From NCBI GenBank assembly GCA_947471745.1, contig CANJKZ010000084.1:3848001-3912000 (forward strand): a stretch of DNA of 64,000 bases, written 5' to 3'. The notes beneath the pieces are model-generated. The model was not told the origin of the DNA, made no database searches, and saw nothing but the letters and a program-made list of their open reading frames with translations. Position 1 is the stretch's first letter. Every line of letters begins with the position of its first letter. The translations under genes were made by a program, and so were the position numbers. Positions 1 through 8,900 of the stretch are shown here, in pieces. The stretch comes from Closterium sp. Naga37s-1 (lineage: Eukaryota > Streptophyta > Zygnematophyceae > Desmidiales > Closteriaceae).

Positions 1-927
1 ACCGCCGCCACCAGAGCCCCCACTGCCGCCACCAGTCCCACCGCCGCCACCACCTCCACTGCCTCCACCACCTCTACCGCTTCCCCCACCACCGCTCCCA
101 CTGCCACCTCCACCACCACCGCTGCCTCCTCCACCACCCCGGCCACCCTTGCCCTTGCTGTTGCGGCGCTTCGCACTAGTCGAAGCAGCACCGACGTCCT
201 CAGTAACAGAGACGTCTGCAGCAGCAGCAGAGGCGAAGGAGGGGGAAAGGGGGGAGGGGGAGCACCCCTCAAAGAAGGGCGAGCGCGGAGTGCCACGAGC
301 AGCACCTACAGCAACTGCACTAGTCTCAGCTGCGAGGAGATGCTGCTCGAGGAGGTCAACAGTGAGGGAGGTGGGGTCGAGGGTGAGAAAGTGGTCCCTG
401 ACAGAGCGAAGGGAGTCAGGTAGGCGAGTGACTACGAAGTAGAGAGTGATGTACATCGGGGGCGGGTTCCCTGCAAGGAACTCAGCTGGGAGGGCAGCGC
501 GGTAGCGAGCATCCCTAGAGCGCAGGTGGGTAGCCAGGTCCGCTACTGTGGCAAAAGCCGACAGCTCAGGGAACAGGTAGGGCACTAGCAGCCTGCCAAG
601 AGCAGCAGTGGCAGGGGAGGAGTAGCGAGCAACGACAGCGTCGTACAGGGCCTGTGCTCTCCTGTGCTCTCCAAAGTGAGCACATTCGGTCACGGGCAGG
701 TGGTTGCGAATGGCTAAGCGGGCACTAGCGTCACGAGACAGCCACTGGGAACGAGTCGAACCGTCAGCTGTGGCGGAAGGGGCTGGAGCGGCACCGGACA
801 CGTGGTCAAACAATGAGACACTGTCCTTACTATCGCTCAGTAGGTACAGTTGCAGATCGTAGTGCCACGTGTCAAATGGAACCGGTCTGCCCTCCTGATC
901 GAACGCTAGAACCCTAAGCAAAGCCAT
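1..927 (-). CDS. Copia Gag (element C, first copy), open to window edge
   Basis: The nucleocapsid-forming Gag polyprotein of a Ty1/copia element starts at ATG 927 (MALLRVLAFDQEG) and stays open to position 1. The N-terminal 200 residues are a UBN2/copia-type Gag domain with the blocks FDTWHYDLQLYLLSD, RNHLP, ALYDAVVARYSSP, GRLLVPYLFPELS and MYITLYFVVTRLPDSL. A lysine/arginine stretch and a long glycine/serine tract follow up to the edge. The same gene in the second copy (16826-15750) has lost two bases near 16305 and is frameshifted, so this copy is the better one. The array at 928-2259 separates it from its primer-binding site. Pol is outside the window. Confidence 0.85.
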   Translation of the reverse strand, partial: MALLRVLAFDQEGRPVPFDTWHYDLQLYLLSDSKDSVSLFDHVSGAAPAPSATADGSTRSQWLSRDASARLAIRNHLPVTECAHFGEHRRAQALYDAVVARYSSPATAALGRLLVPYLFPELSAFATVADLATHLRSRDARYRAALPAEFLAGNPPPMYITLYFVVTRLPDSLRSVRDHFLTLDPTSLTVDLLEQHLLAAETSAVAVGAARGTPRSPFFEGCSPSPLSPSFASAAAADVSVTEDVGAASTSAKRRNSKGKGGRGGGGGSGGGGGGSGSGGGGSGRGGGGSGGGGGGGTGGGSGGSGGGG

Positions 928-2259
928 AGTGGCGCAGGAGTCAGGAGCAGCAGTAACAGCAGTAGCAGCAGGAGCAGCAGCAGTAGTAGCTAAGGGGCCA
1001 GGGGGCGGGGCCGAGGGGCCTAGGGGCCGAGGGGCCAAACACGAGGGTGGCGGGGCCGAGGGGCCGAGGGGCCAAGGGTCCTAGGGGCCGAGGGGCCGAG
1101 GAGACTAGGGGCCGAGGGGCCAAGGGGTGGGGCCGAGGGGCCAAACACGAGGTCAAGGGGCCAAGGGGCCTAGGGGCCGAGGGGCCAAACACGAGGTAAA
1201 GGGGGCCAAGGGGCCTAGGGGCCGAGGGGCCAAACAAGAGGGTGGCAGGGCCGAGGGGCCGAAGGGCCAATGGGCCTAGGGGCCAAGGGGCCGAGGGGCG
1301 GGGCCGAGGGGCCAAAGAGGCCTAGGGGCCGAGGTGCGCGGCTAGGGGCGACGGAGACAGTGGGGCCGAGGGGCGCGGCTAGGGGCGACGGGGCCAGTGG
1401 GGCCGAGGGGCGCGGCTAGGGGCGACGGGGCCAATGGGGGCCGAGGGGCGCGGCTAGGGGCGACGGGGCCAGTGGGGCCGAGGGGCGCGGCTAGTGGCGA
1501 CGGGGCCAACGAGGCCAACGGGGCCGAGGGGGGGCGCGGCTAGGGGCGACGGGGCCAAAGGGGCCGAAGGGGCGCGGCTAGGCGCGACAGGGCCAACTGG
1601 GCCGAGAGGCGCGGCTAGGGGCGACGGGGCCAACGGGGCCGAAGGGGCGCGGCTAGGGGCGACGGGGCCAACGGGGCCTAGGGGCGCGGCTAGGGGCGAC
1701 GGGGCCAACGGGGCCTTGGGGCGCGGCTAGGGGCGACGGGGCCAACGAGGCCGAAGGGGCGCGGCTAGGGGCGACGGGGTCGACGGGGCCAACGGGGCCG
1801 AGTGGCGCGGCTAGGGGCGACGGGGCCGAAGGGGCGCGGCTAGGGGCGACGAGGCCAACGGGGCCGAGTGGCGCGGCTAGGGGCGACGGGGTTGACGGGG
1901 CCAACGGGGCCTTGGGGCGCGACTAGGGGCGACGGGGCCAACGGGGCCGAAGGGGCGCGGCTAGGGGCGACGGGGCCAACGGGGCCTTGGGGCGCGACTA
2001 GGGGCAACGGGGTCGACGGGGCCAACGGGGCCTTGGGGCGCGGCTAGGGGCGACGGGGCCAACGGGGCCTTGGGGCGCGACTAGGGGCGACGAGGCAAAC
2101 GGGGCCAAGGGGCCGATGTAGGGGCAGCAACGGGCCGGGGCCTAGGGGCCGTGAGCTACGAGGCCGAGGGGCCGTGAGCGACGGGGCCTAGAGGCCGTGA
2201 GGTGGCGCGACGGGCCTAAGGGGCGCGACGGGCCAAGGGGGGGTACTAGCAGCGTAACA
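928..2259 (-). repeat. GC-rich minisatellite forming the 5' leader of element C (first copy)
   Basis: The leader between primer-binding site and gag consists of two repeat blocks. At 980-1320 are variants of a unit with GGGGCCGAGGGGCCAAACACGAGG. At about 1321-2110 is a unit of about 38 bp built on the core GCGCGGCTAGGGGCGAC plus GGGGCCAACGGGGCC. All long reading frames here are by-products of the repeat. The plus strand is very G-rich, so the element's own transcript is C-rich here. Confidence 0.9.
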
Positions 2260-2292
2260 GATGGTGGGCCCAAGAAACCTACTCTGATTCCA
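2260..2292 (-). promoter_or_regulatory. Primer-binding site with extended tRNA-iMet complementarity (element C, first copy)
   Basis: Read on the minus strand, the LTR is followed directly by TGGAATCAGAG, a one-base variant of the classic TGGTATCAGAG that pairs with the 3' end of initiator tRNA-Met. AGGTTTC and TGGGCCCACCA follow, which match the complement of the tRNA T arm and anticodon arm. Confidence 0.75.
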
Positions 2293-2423
2293 TGTGAGAA
2301 TAACAAACGAGAATGAAATGAACTAGCAGCAGGATGAGTACAAGTACTAACCCTGAGTTGTGTTGTACCCCATATAGGCTACCCCACTACAGACTACACA
2401 ATGTGCAGCATATAAGTTTGACA
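2293..2423 (-). repeat. 5' LTR of element C (first copy), 131 bp
   Basis: It begins TGTCAAACTT and ends TATTCTCACA on the minus strand. It matches 18529-18659, and its partner 3' LTR lies at 11319-11449. The duplicated target GCTCT follows at 2424-2428 in the host element B. Confidence 0.9.
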
Positions 2424-3159
2424 GCTCTCAGCTCCACCTTCGCACGAGTCCGTAGAGCCGAGTGGCCCGTATCCAGAGCTTGTGGGCTGCCTCATGTACC
2501 TGATGATCTGCACTCGACCTGACCTTGCCTACCCTCTTAGCATCCTGGCTCGCTACGTTGCGCCCGGGAGACACCGACCAGAGCACAGGGAGGCCGCTAA
2601 GAGGGTGTTGCGCTTCTTGTGCAGTACTTCGGGCATGGGGCTCGTGCTTGGAGGACGGGGTCCAGTTGTCCTCACTGGAGACGCAGACGCTTCTTGGGTT
2701 GAAGACTTGGCAACCCAGCGGTGGTCACAGGGTTACACTTTCAGCCTTGGCTCCAGCTCTGTTTCTTGGCGGTCTACACGCTCGTCTTCTGTTCTCAGTT
2801 CCAGTTGTGAGGCTGAGATCTACGTAGGGGCCATGGCTGCACACGAGTTACGCTGGCTCACCTACCTGCTAACCGACTTGGGAGAGCGGCCTCGTTCATC
2901 TCAAGTGCTGGACGTAGACAACAAGGCCATGATTGCCTTGTGTCAGGAGCATAGACTGGAGCACAGAACGAAGCACATCGCTCTGCAATACTTCCTTGCT
3001 CGCGAGTTGCAGCAGCGTGGCCAGCTTCGTCTTGCATACGTGGCCACTAGGGCCAACACTTCTGATATATTCACCAAGGCACTTCCGCCTGGTGATCATC
3101 GGCGCTTCTCTACTGTGTTAGGTCTTGTGCCTACTTTGCCTCACTTACTCACTGCGTGA
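2424..3159 (+). pseudogene. Copia RT C-terminus and RNase H (element B, first copy)
   Basis: This is the 3' end of the B pol gene, separated from its 5' part by insertion of element C at GCTCT. Blocks are recognisable in order: ELVGCLMYLMICTRPDLAYPL (RT connection), then the RNase H region with SWRSTRSSSVLSS, SCEAEIYVGAM, LTYLLTDLGE, DVDNKAMIALC, HRTKHIALQYFLARE and ANTSDIFTKALPPGDH. It ends at a stop at 3157-3159. The RNase H degrades the RNA strand of the RNA/DNA hybrid during reverse transcription. The frame is open over 225 residues but has no start of its own and cannot be expressed as a full Pol. The near-identical second copy is 18660-19395. Confidence 0.85.
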
Positions 3160-3388
3160 CTTTGCTTGTACTGTGATATATATATATATACCAGCATGCT
3201 TACACTTGCTAGGGTATGATCACTGTATTGCTTGTTCTCTTTTATATAACTCTGCATGTGAACTGACCTTGTTGCCCTTTGCTTGTGCTCGGACTGTGTG
3301 GTGACTTTGTGATCCACCCTGAGCTTGCTTTGCTTTTCTTGACTGGTCTTGTGACCACTTGTTCTCCCCCACTTTGCCTATGGGGGTG
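3160..3388 (+). other. 3' untranslated region and polypurine tract of element B (first copy)
   Basis: No gene is present. It contains a short TA repeat at 3175-3190. It ends with CTTTGCCTATGGGGGTG, whose purine run next to the LTR is the expected plus-strand primer site. The same arrangement precedes the LTRs at 19625 and 49320, and in inverted form those at 11449 and 42934. Confidence 0.7.
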
Positions 3389-3520
3389 TGTCAGAATGAT
3401 ATAGTGTTTACATTTGTGTAGGCTATAGTGGGGTAGCCCATAAGGGGTACAACCCCATTGAGGTTAGTACTTGTACCCAACTCTTTCATAGTTCATTCAT
3501 TCTTGTTCATTCTTCTGACA
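3389..3520 (+). repeat. 3' LTR of element B (first copy), 132 bp
   Basis: It starts TGTCAGAATG and ends TTCTTCTGACA, so the termini are inverted repeats. It is identical in position and form to 19625-19756. The sequence switches immediately to the interrupted RT gene of element A on the opposite strand. Confidence 0.9.
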
Positions 3521-5194
3521 TCATCTTCGGGGTAGGGGAGAAGGTATGGAAGAAGTCAACTCCCTGTCGCTGACGGAAGCCTCGCGCAACGTAACGAGCC
3601 TTAAAGTCAGGCGGAGAACCCGGCGGCCGCTTCACCCTAAAAATCCACAGGCCATCGACTATGTTCCCCGCAGAAGGGGGAACTGCGTCGACGTAGGTGG
3701 CTGTGGACTTCCAGGATGCCATCTCTGCGTCCATGGCTGTCTGCCATTGAGAGGAGTAGGGACCCGTAATCGCCTCTGCGTAAGAGCGCAGGGTCGGGAT
3801 GTCTGGTGCATCCGGGTCTTCCTCAGGTGCAAGCAGCATGGCTATGAGATGAGGTACAGCAGCTGTAAGACACTCAAATTCCTCCTGCTAAGAGCACACT
3901 CACCCCCGACGGACGGAGGATAGATAGACTCAGACTCAGCAACAAGACTAGTGGCGTATTCGAGACGACAGGCGGCAGCAAAGTCAACAAGCTCAGCAAC
4001 TAGGGCAGACGCAACAGTGTACTCAAACGAAGGGTCAGTGACAACAGTGGCTAGAAGACGTGGGACAGTAGGAATGGCAGCACGAGCTAAGTTAGACTCA
4101 TGGTCAGGAATGTCAGGAAGAGAGGACGAAGGAGGAGACAGCAAGGGAACTCGCAGTGGAACAGAGGAAGGACGAAGTTCCATAATGCGAGTGCCGGGGA
4201 CAGGAGGAGGACGCAGACGAGGAACACGACGACCAGTGCGAACAGCACGAACAGGTGAGGTTGGACAAGATCCAGGCTCACGACGCTCTGTAAGAGAGTC
4301 TGTCTGCTCAGCGTAAGGAGAAGGAGCAGGCAGTGGGGAGTCTGGCTGTAACTGTGGCTGCGACTGGTGAAGCGGTGGACACAATAAGCTAGGAGTAAGG
4401 CCAGTAGAAGACGGGAGACTAAGAACCTGGCGAAGGACCGAGTCAGGTGGCGGCAGAGACGACGGCGGCGACGGAACGAAAAATGGGCGCTGCTGCACAG
4501 TGCCTCCAACACCAGGACCGCTAGCTCCAGCACCCCCAGCGCCAGCACCTCCAGCTCCACGGTCTCCAGCTCCAGTGCCTCCAACTCCAGCGCCTCCAGC
4601 GCCAGTGCCTCCAGCTCCAGCGCCTCCAGCGTCAGGGTCTCCAGCTCCAGCTGCTCCAGCTTCTGCGCCTCCAGCGCCAGTGCCTCCAGCTCCAGAGTCT
4701 CCAGCTCCAGTACCTCCAGGACTAGTGCCTCCGCCGCCAGCTCCAACGCCTCCAGCACCAGGGTCTCTAGCTCCAGCTCCTCCAGCTCCAGCGCCTCCAG
4801 CGCCAGTGGCCTTAGCTCCAGGTTCTCCAGCTCCAGGGTCTCCAGCTCCAGCGCCTGCAACACAACCAGCTCCGGCAGCTTTAGTACCTCTAGTACGAGC
4901 ACCTCCAGGACCAGCAGCTCCAGCACCTACGGTACCTCCAGCTCTAGCAGTAACTCCAGCACCTCCAGGACTAGTAGCTCCAGCACCTCCAGCTCGAGTG
5001 CCTCCAGCGGCAGAGCCTCCAGCTCCTGCAACGCCACTCCTAAGGCGTGTGTGCTGAGCAAACCACTCGCGCATCTGCTGCGGTAAGAGAGGCTCCCGCC
5101 AGGGAGACAAACGTGGCGAGGCACCCGCAGGACCTCTGGCAGACGCATTACCCCTAGGCTCAGCACCCCCAGACTCTGCACACTCAGACTCAGC
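3521..5194 (-). pseudogene. Element A RT N-terminus and linker (first copy), cut by the duplication junction
   Basis: Reading from 5194 down, there is a linker of Gly/Ala-rich degenerate repeats, then PSSVPLRVPLLSPP and LVAELVDFAAACRLEYA. The RT start follows (DAPDIPTLRSYAEAITGPYSSQW, WIFRVKRPPGSPPDFKARYVARGF, TFSPTPKM) and stops where B inserted at 3520/3521. A frame change at about 3885 separates linker and RT. The RT catalytic motifs lie beyond the B insertion, outside the window. The linker frame runs on across the duplication junction into unrelated B leader sequence up to 5641, giving a chance 599-residue reading frame. Confidence 0.8.
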
Positions 5195-5712
5195 CCCGCG
5201 CACCGCCCCTGCAGCCCGCGCGCACCGCCCCTGCAGACCCGCGCGCCGCCCCTGCCGCCCACGAGCCGCTTGTCTGCGGCCCGCTCGCCGCCCCTGCAGC
5301 CCGCGCGCCGCCCGCTTGCGGCCCGCCCGCCGCCCCTGCAGCCCGCCCGTCGCCCGCTTGCGGCCTGACCGCCGCCCCTGCAGCCCGCGCGCTGCCCACT
5401 TGTGGCCCGCCCGCCTCCCCTGCAGCCCGCTCGCCGCCTGCCTGCGACCAGCTCGCCGCCCCTGCAGCTCGCTCGCTGCCCCCCCTGCGGCCCACCTGCC
5501 GCCCCTTTGCAGCCCGCGAGACGCCCCTCTTGCAGCCTGCGCGCCGCCACTTGCAGCCCGCTCACCGCCCATTGCAGCCCGCTTGCCAACCCCCCCTGCT
5601 GCTTGCACCGCCCGGCCCCTGCCCGCCCTGCTCCTGGCCACCCTAGCCGTGCGCCGCTCTGCTCTGCCTGCGTGCTGCTCTGCTGGTAGCGCGCCACCCT
5701 GCTCTGCCCGCT
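5195..5712 (+). repeat. GC-rich repeat leader of element B
   Basis: Imperfect repeats of roughly 30 bp built on CGCCCCTGCAGCCCGCGCGC fill the stretch before the gag start. The left end is the duplication junction. The B 5' LTR and primer-binding site are therefore not in the window and should lie to the left of the first copy. Confidence 0.75.
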
Positions 5713-7580
5713 ATGGCTTCTCTCCGTGTCCTCACGATCGATCATGAGGGCCCGTCAGAGGTCCACTGGTGATCCCCGATTGATCCTAGGGAAGGGTTAC
5801 AGGCATGCTGGCCTTGGGGGTTATGGGCGCACTGACCCGCTACTTAACAAGCCCTTTTATCCCGATGGTCTAGTGGTTGGGATTCTGACATGGTATTAGA
5901 GTGAAGGTCTCGGGTTCGAATCCCAGTGTGTGCACTTCGGACATTCCAGTGCGTGGGGGTGTCAGAGGTCCACTGATGATCCCCGATTGATCCTAGGGAA
6001 GGGTTACAGGCATGTTGGCCTGGAGGGTTATGGGCGCACTGACCCGCTACTTAACAATCCCTTTTATCCCAATGGTCTAGTGGTTGGGATTCTGACAGGG
6101 CCGTCCGATCCAGTTCGACACGTGGCTCGACGACTTACAACTGTACCTACTGAGCGACTCTAGAGACAGCGTTTTGTTGTTTGACCACACGTCTGGAGCC
6201 TCTCTCGCCCCTCCCGCCACACCTGACAGAGCGACTCGCTCACAGTGGCTTACCCGTGACGCTGCTGCTCGCTTAGCCATTCGCAACCACCTGCCGTTAG
6301 CCGAATGCGCTCACTTCGGACAGCACAAGACTGCTAATGCACTGTATGACACTGTAGTCGCCCGTTACTCCTCCCCTGCCACTGCTGCTCTAGGCCGTCT
6401 TCTATTGCCCTACCTGTTTCCTGAGCTGTCCGCCTTTGCCACAGTAGAGGATCTCGTTACCCACCTTTGCACTAGCGACGCTCGCTACCGCGCTGCCCTC
6501 CTAGCAGAGTTCCTTGACAGGACCCCCCCCCCCCCCCATGTACATCACTCTCTACTTCATAGTCACCAACCTCCCTGACTCTCTTTGCGCAGTCAGGGAC
6601 CGATTTCTCGCACTTGACCCCACAGACCTCACTGTTGACCTGCTCGAGCAGCACCTCCTTGCAGCTGAGACTAGTGTAGTCGCAGTAGGTGCCGCTCGTG
6701 GCACTCCTCGCACGCCCTTCTTTGAGGGGTGTTCCCCCTCCCCCTTGCTCCCTCCTACGCCTCTGCTGCTGCTACTGACATCCTTGGTGCTGAGGATGTC
6801 GGGGCTGCTTCTGCTAGTGGGAAGTGCCGCAGAAGCAAGGGCAAGTGTGGCGGGAGTAGTGGAGGTGGCAGCAGAGGTGGTAGTGGGGGCGGCAGTGGAG
6901 GTGGTGGAGGTAGTGGAGGTGGTGGCAGCGGTGGGAGTGGTGGCGGGAGTGGGGGCTTTGGTGGCGGCGGTGGTGGCAGCGGAGGGAGTGGCGGTAGTGG
7001 CGGCAGTGGGAGTGGGGGCAGTTGGAGTGGAGCTGTTCAGAGGGGAGATTCAGGCGGTGGCCAGCGGCAGCAGCACCACCGTCGGAGCGAGACCCCTTCG
7101 CCCCAGCAGCTTCGTGAGTGGTTTGCTCAGCGTGGGGCGTCTGGGGGTAGTGTTAGCTGCCCGTATGTCATTCGCACGGGTGACCGTGCTGGTCAGACAT
7201 GCGGGAAGCCCCACACTCAGCACCGCTGCTTCTCCCGCCTCGACGACGCTTGGCGCGCAGAGTTTGGTGACGAGGCCGAGCTCCCCCGCTGGGCAGAGCT
7301 GCTTAGGTCTGGAGTTGCTATCTTCGATCTTGACTATGATACTATCCTTGTTGCTATGTATGCCTTGTCTGTTAGTGTTGAGGGTGACTGTTACCTGTGT
7401 GTGCCGCCTGACCCAGGTACAAATGCTGCTGCTCTACGTGCTAGTGAGTCTGCTCTCCCTGGTACTGCGCTTGCTGAGGCCTTGCACACCTTTACGCTTG
7501 ACTCAGGTGCTTCCCGCTGGTTCTTTCGCGACAACACCACCCTCACTCCTCTCTCTGCACCTGTACCGATCAGACTGGCT
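5713..7580 (+). pseudogene. Copia Gag and protease region of element B, split by a TRIM
   Basis: Gag starts at ATG 5713 (MASLRVLTIDHEG). It is interrupted at 5753 by a 345-bp TRIM and resumes at 6098 with RPIQFDTWLDDLQLYLLSD. The UBN2-type Gag blocks are present. A run of 15 C at 6523-6537 shifts the frame just before MYITLYFIVTNLPDSL. A Gly/Ser-rich tract follows (about 6850-7040), then SCPYVIRTGDRAGQTCG and HTQHRCFSRLDD, a Cys/His cluster at the place of a zinc knuckle. The protease follows with LDSGASRWFF at about 7497-7527, containing the Asp-Ser-Gly active site. A frameshift near 7590 separates it from integrase. Confidence 0.85.
5753..6097 (+). mobile_element. TRIM (miniature LTR retrotransposon) inside element B gag
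   Basis: Two direct 138-bp LTRs (5753-5890 and 5960-6097) flank an internal region of only 69 bp. LTR ends are TGTCAGAGGT...GATTCTGACA; the first base of the left LTR is mutated to C. The internal part begins with TGGTATTAGAG, a variant tRNA-iMet primer-binding site. The 5-bp target duplication GGGCC is at 5748-5752 and 6098-6102, and removing the element restores the gag sequence seen in element A. No protein is encoded, so it would depend on enzymes from another element. Confidence 0.93.
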
Positions 7581-8900
7581 GACCCCTTAGGGGGCCAGTT
7601 CTTGCCCGCTCCTCCACTGCTCTCCCGTGTCCGGCGGTTCCGTTTGGCTCACTCCCAGGTCTTCATCTCCCCTCGTTCTCTACGAACTTGGTGAGTACCG
7701 CTTCCCTCCAGGATGCGATGGTCACCACCACCACTCTTGGGGGTCAGCGTGTGTCGATCTGCATGTGTACAAGGACGGGCCGTCACCTGGCCACGTTCAC
7801 CCATTGGCCTAGGTCGAGTCTGTACACCCTGGCTACCAAGCCTCCTCAGGTAGCTGCGTCTGTCCAGGTGTCCGCGTCAGGTCCGGTAGCACCCCCCTGC
7901 TCGTGTCCCCTCCTGTTGCACCAGACTCTCTTATGGCACCACCGCCTTGGTCACCCCTCCCTGCCACGCCTTCGTGGCATGCACTCCCGCCTCCTTGTTT
8001 CTTGTCTTCCCAGGTCTCTGCCTCCCCTCCCGCCTTCGCATGCCCTGCCCTGCCTTCCTTGGGACGAGGGGCGGCAGAGCGCCGCTCCTCACTCCTCCTC
8101 GTTTCCCCCGACAACTGCTCCCCTGCAGACTCTCCACATGGACGTGTGGGGCCCAGCCCGCGTAAGTGGACAGGGCCGCGAGTGCTAATTTTTGCTGATT
8201 GTAGTCGACTACACGCGTTACACCACGGTCTTCTCCTTGCGCAGCAAGGGTGAGGTCCCTGATGTCTTGATCCCTTGGATCCGCGCAGTTCGTCTCCAGC
8301 TCCGCGAGCGGTTCCGAAAGGACCTTCCTGTCCTGCGTCTGCACTCTGACAGAGGTGGTGAGTTCTCCTCAGACCTCTTGCGGGACTTTTGTCGTGGGGA
8401 GGGCATTCTCCAGTTGTTCACGCTTCCGGCCTCCTTGCGGAAAAATGGGATTGCTGAGCGCCTTATTGGCTTAGTCACTGAGGTCGCTCGTACCTCCATG
8501 ATCCATGCGGCTGCTCCCCATTTTCTGTGGCCGTTTGCGGTCCGGTACGCTGCGCATCAGCTCAACCTCTGGCCCCGTGTCTCCTTGCCGGAGACCTCGC
8601 CTACATTGCGTTGGACGGGGAAGGTTGGCGATGCGTCAGCGTTCCGGGTCTGGGGTTCTCGTGCCTTTAATCGCGATACGTCCGCTGACAAGCTCTCCGC
8701 CCGCGCTATTCCCTGTGTCTTCCTTTGCTTCCCCCCTGACGCGCCTGGCTGGCAGTTTTACCACCCCACCTCGCGCCGAGTCCTCCCCTCTCAGGACGTC
8801 ACGTTTGACGTCCCTTTTACCGTCTCTTCCCCTACTGCACTGCCCCTCTCCCCCCCCCCGCCGCTCTTCCTCGCTCCAGGTCCCCCTCCGGTAGACCCCC
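7581..8900 (+). pseudogene. Copia integrase of element B
   Basis: The pre-integrase zinc-binding module reads LLWHHRLGHPSLPRLRGM. The integrase core has LHMDVWGPA, VVDYTRYTTVF, LHSDRGGEFSSDLL and LRKNGIAERLIG, which supply the DDE positions. The C-terminal part includes PHFLWPFAVRYAAHQLNLW and AIPCVFLCFPPDAPGW. Integrase would insert the cDNA into the genome. Breaks are a frameshift near 7690, loss of the second Cys pair frame near 8050, and a stop at 8186-8188 (TGCTAA) between core motifs. Confidence 0.85.

Larger units (their letters stand above)
1..5194. repeat. Right end of first copy of a ~16.2-kb tandem duplication
   Basis: This segment is nearly identical to 15902-21430. The offset is 15899 at the gag start and 16236 after the GC-rich array, because the array is 337 bp longer in the second copy. 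Apart from that array I see only scattered substitutions and a 2-base indel near 405. Identity stops abruptly at 5194/21430. The offset equals the distance from 5195 to 21430, as expected for a head-to-tail duplication of 5195-21430. It carries the 5' half of element C, the 3' end of element B and a piece of element A, in the same order as the second copy. Confidence 0.9.

Noticed and set aside
1454-2025. Proline/alanine-rich frames over the GC array (also 17241-18283)
   Set aside because: By-products of the minisatellite leader of element C. The frame changes with repeat number between copies.
4087-5057. Long Leu/Glu-rich and Ala/Pro-rich frames on both strands (also 20323-21293, 8988-9941, 44801-45649)
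   Set aside because: These are alternative frames or the antisense of the copia integrase-RT linker repeats, not separate genes.
5880-5935. Possible tRNA gene
   Set aside because: A-box and B-box motifs are present, but no acceptor stem or anticodon arm folds, and the segment spans a TRIM LTR and its primer-binding site.
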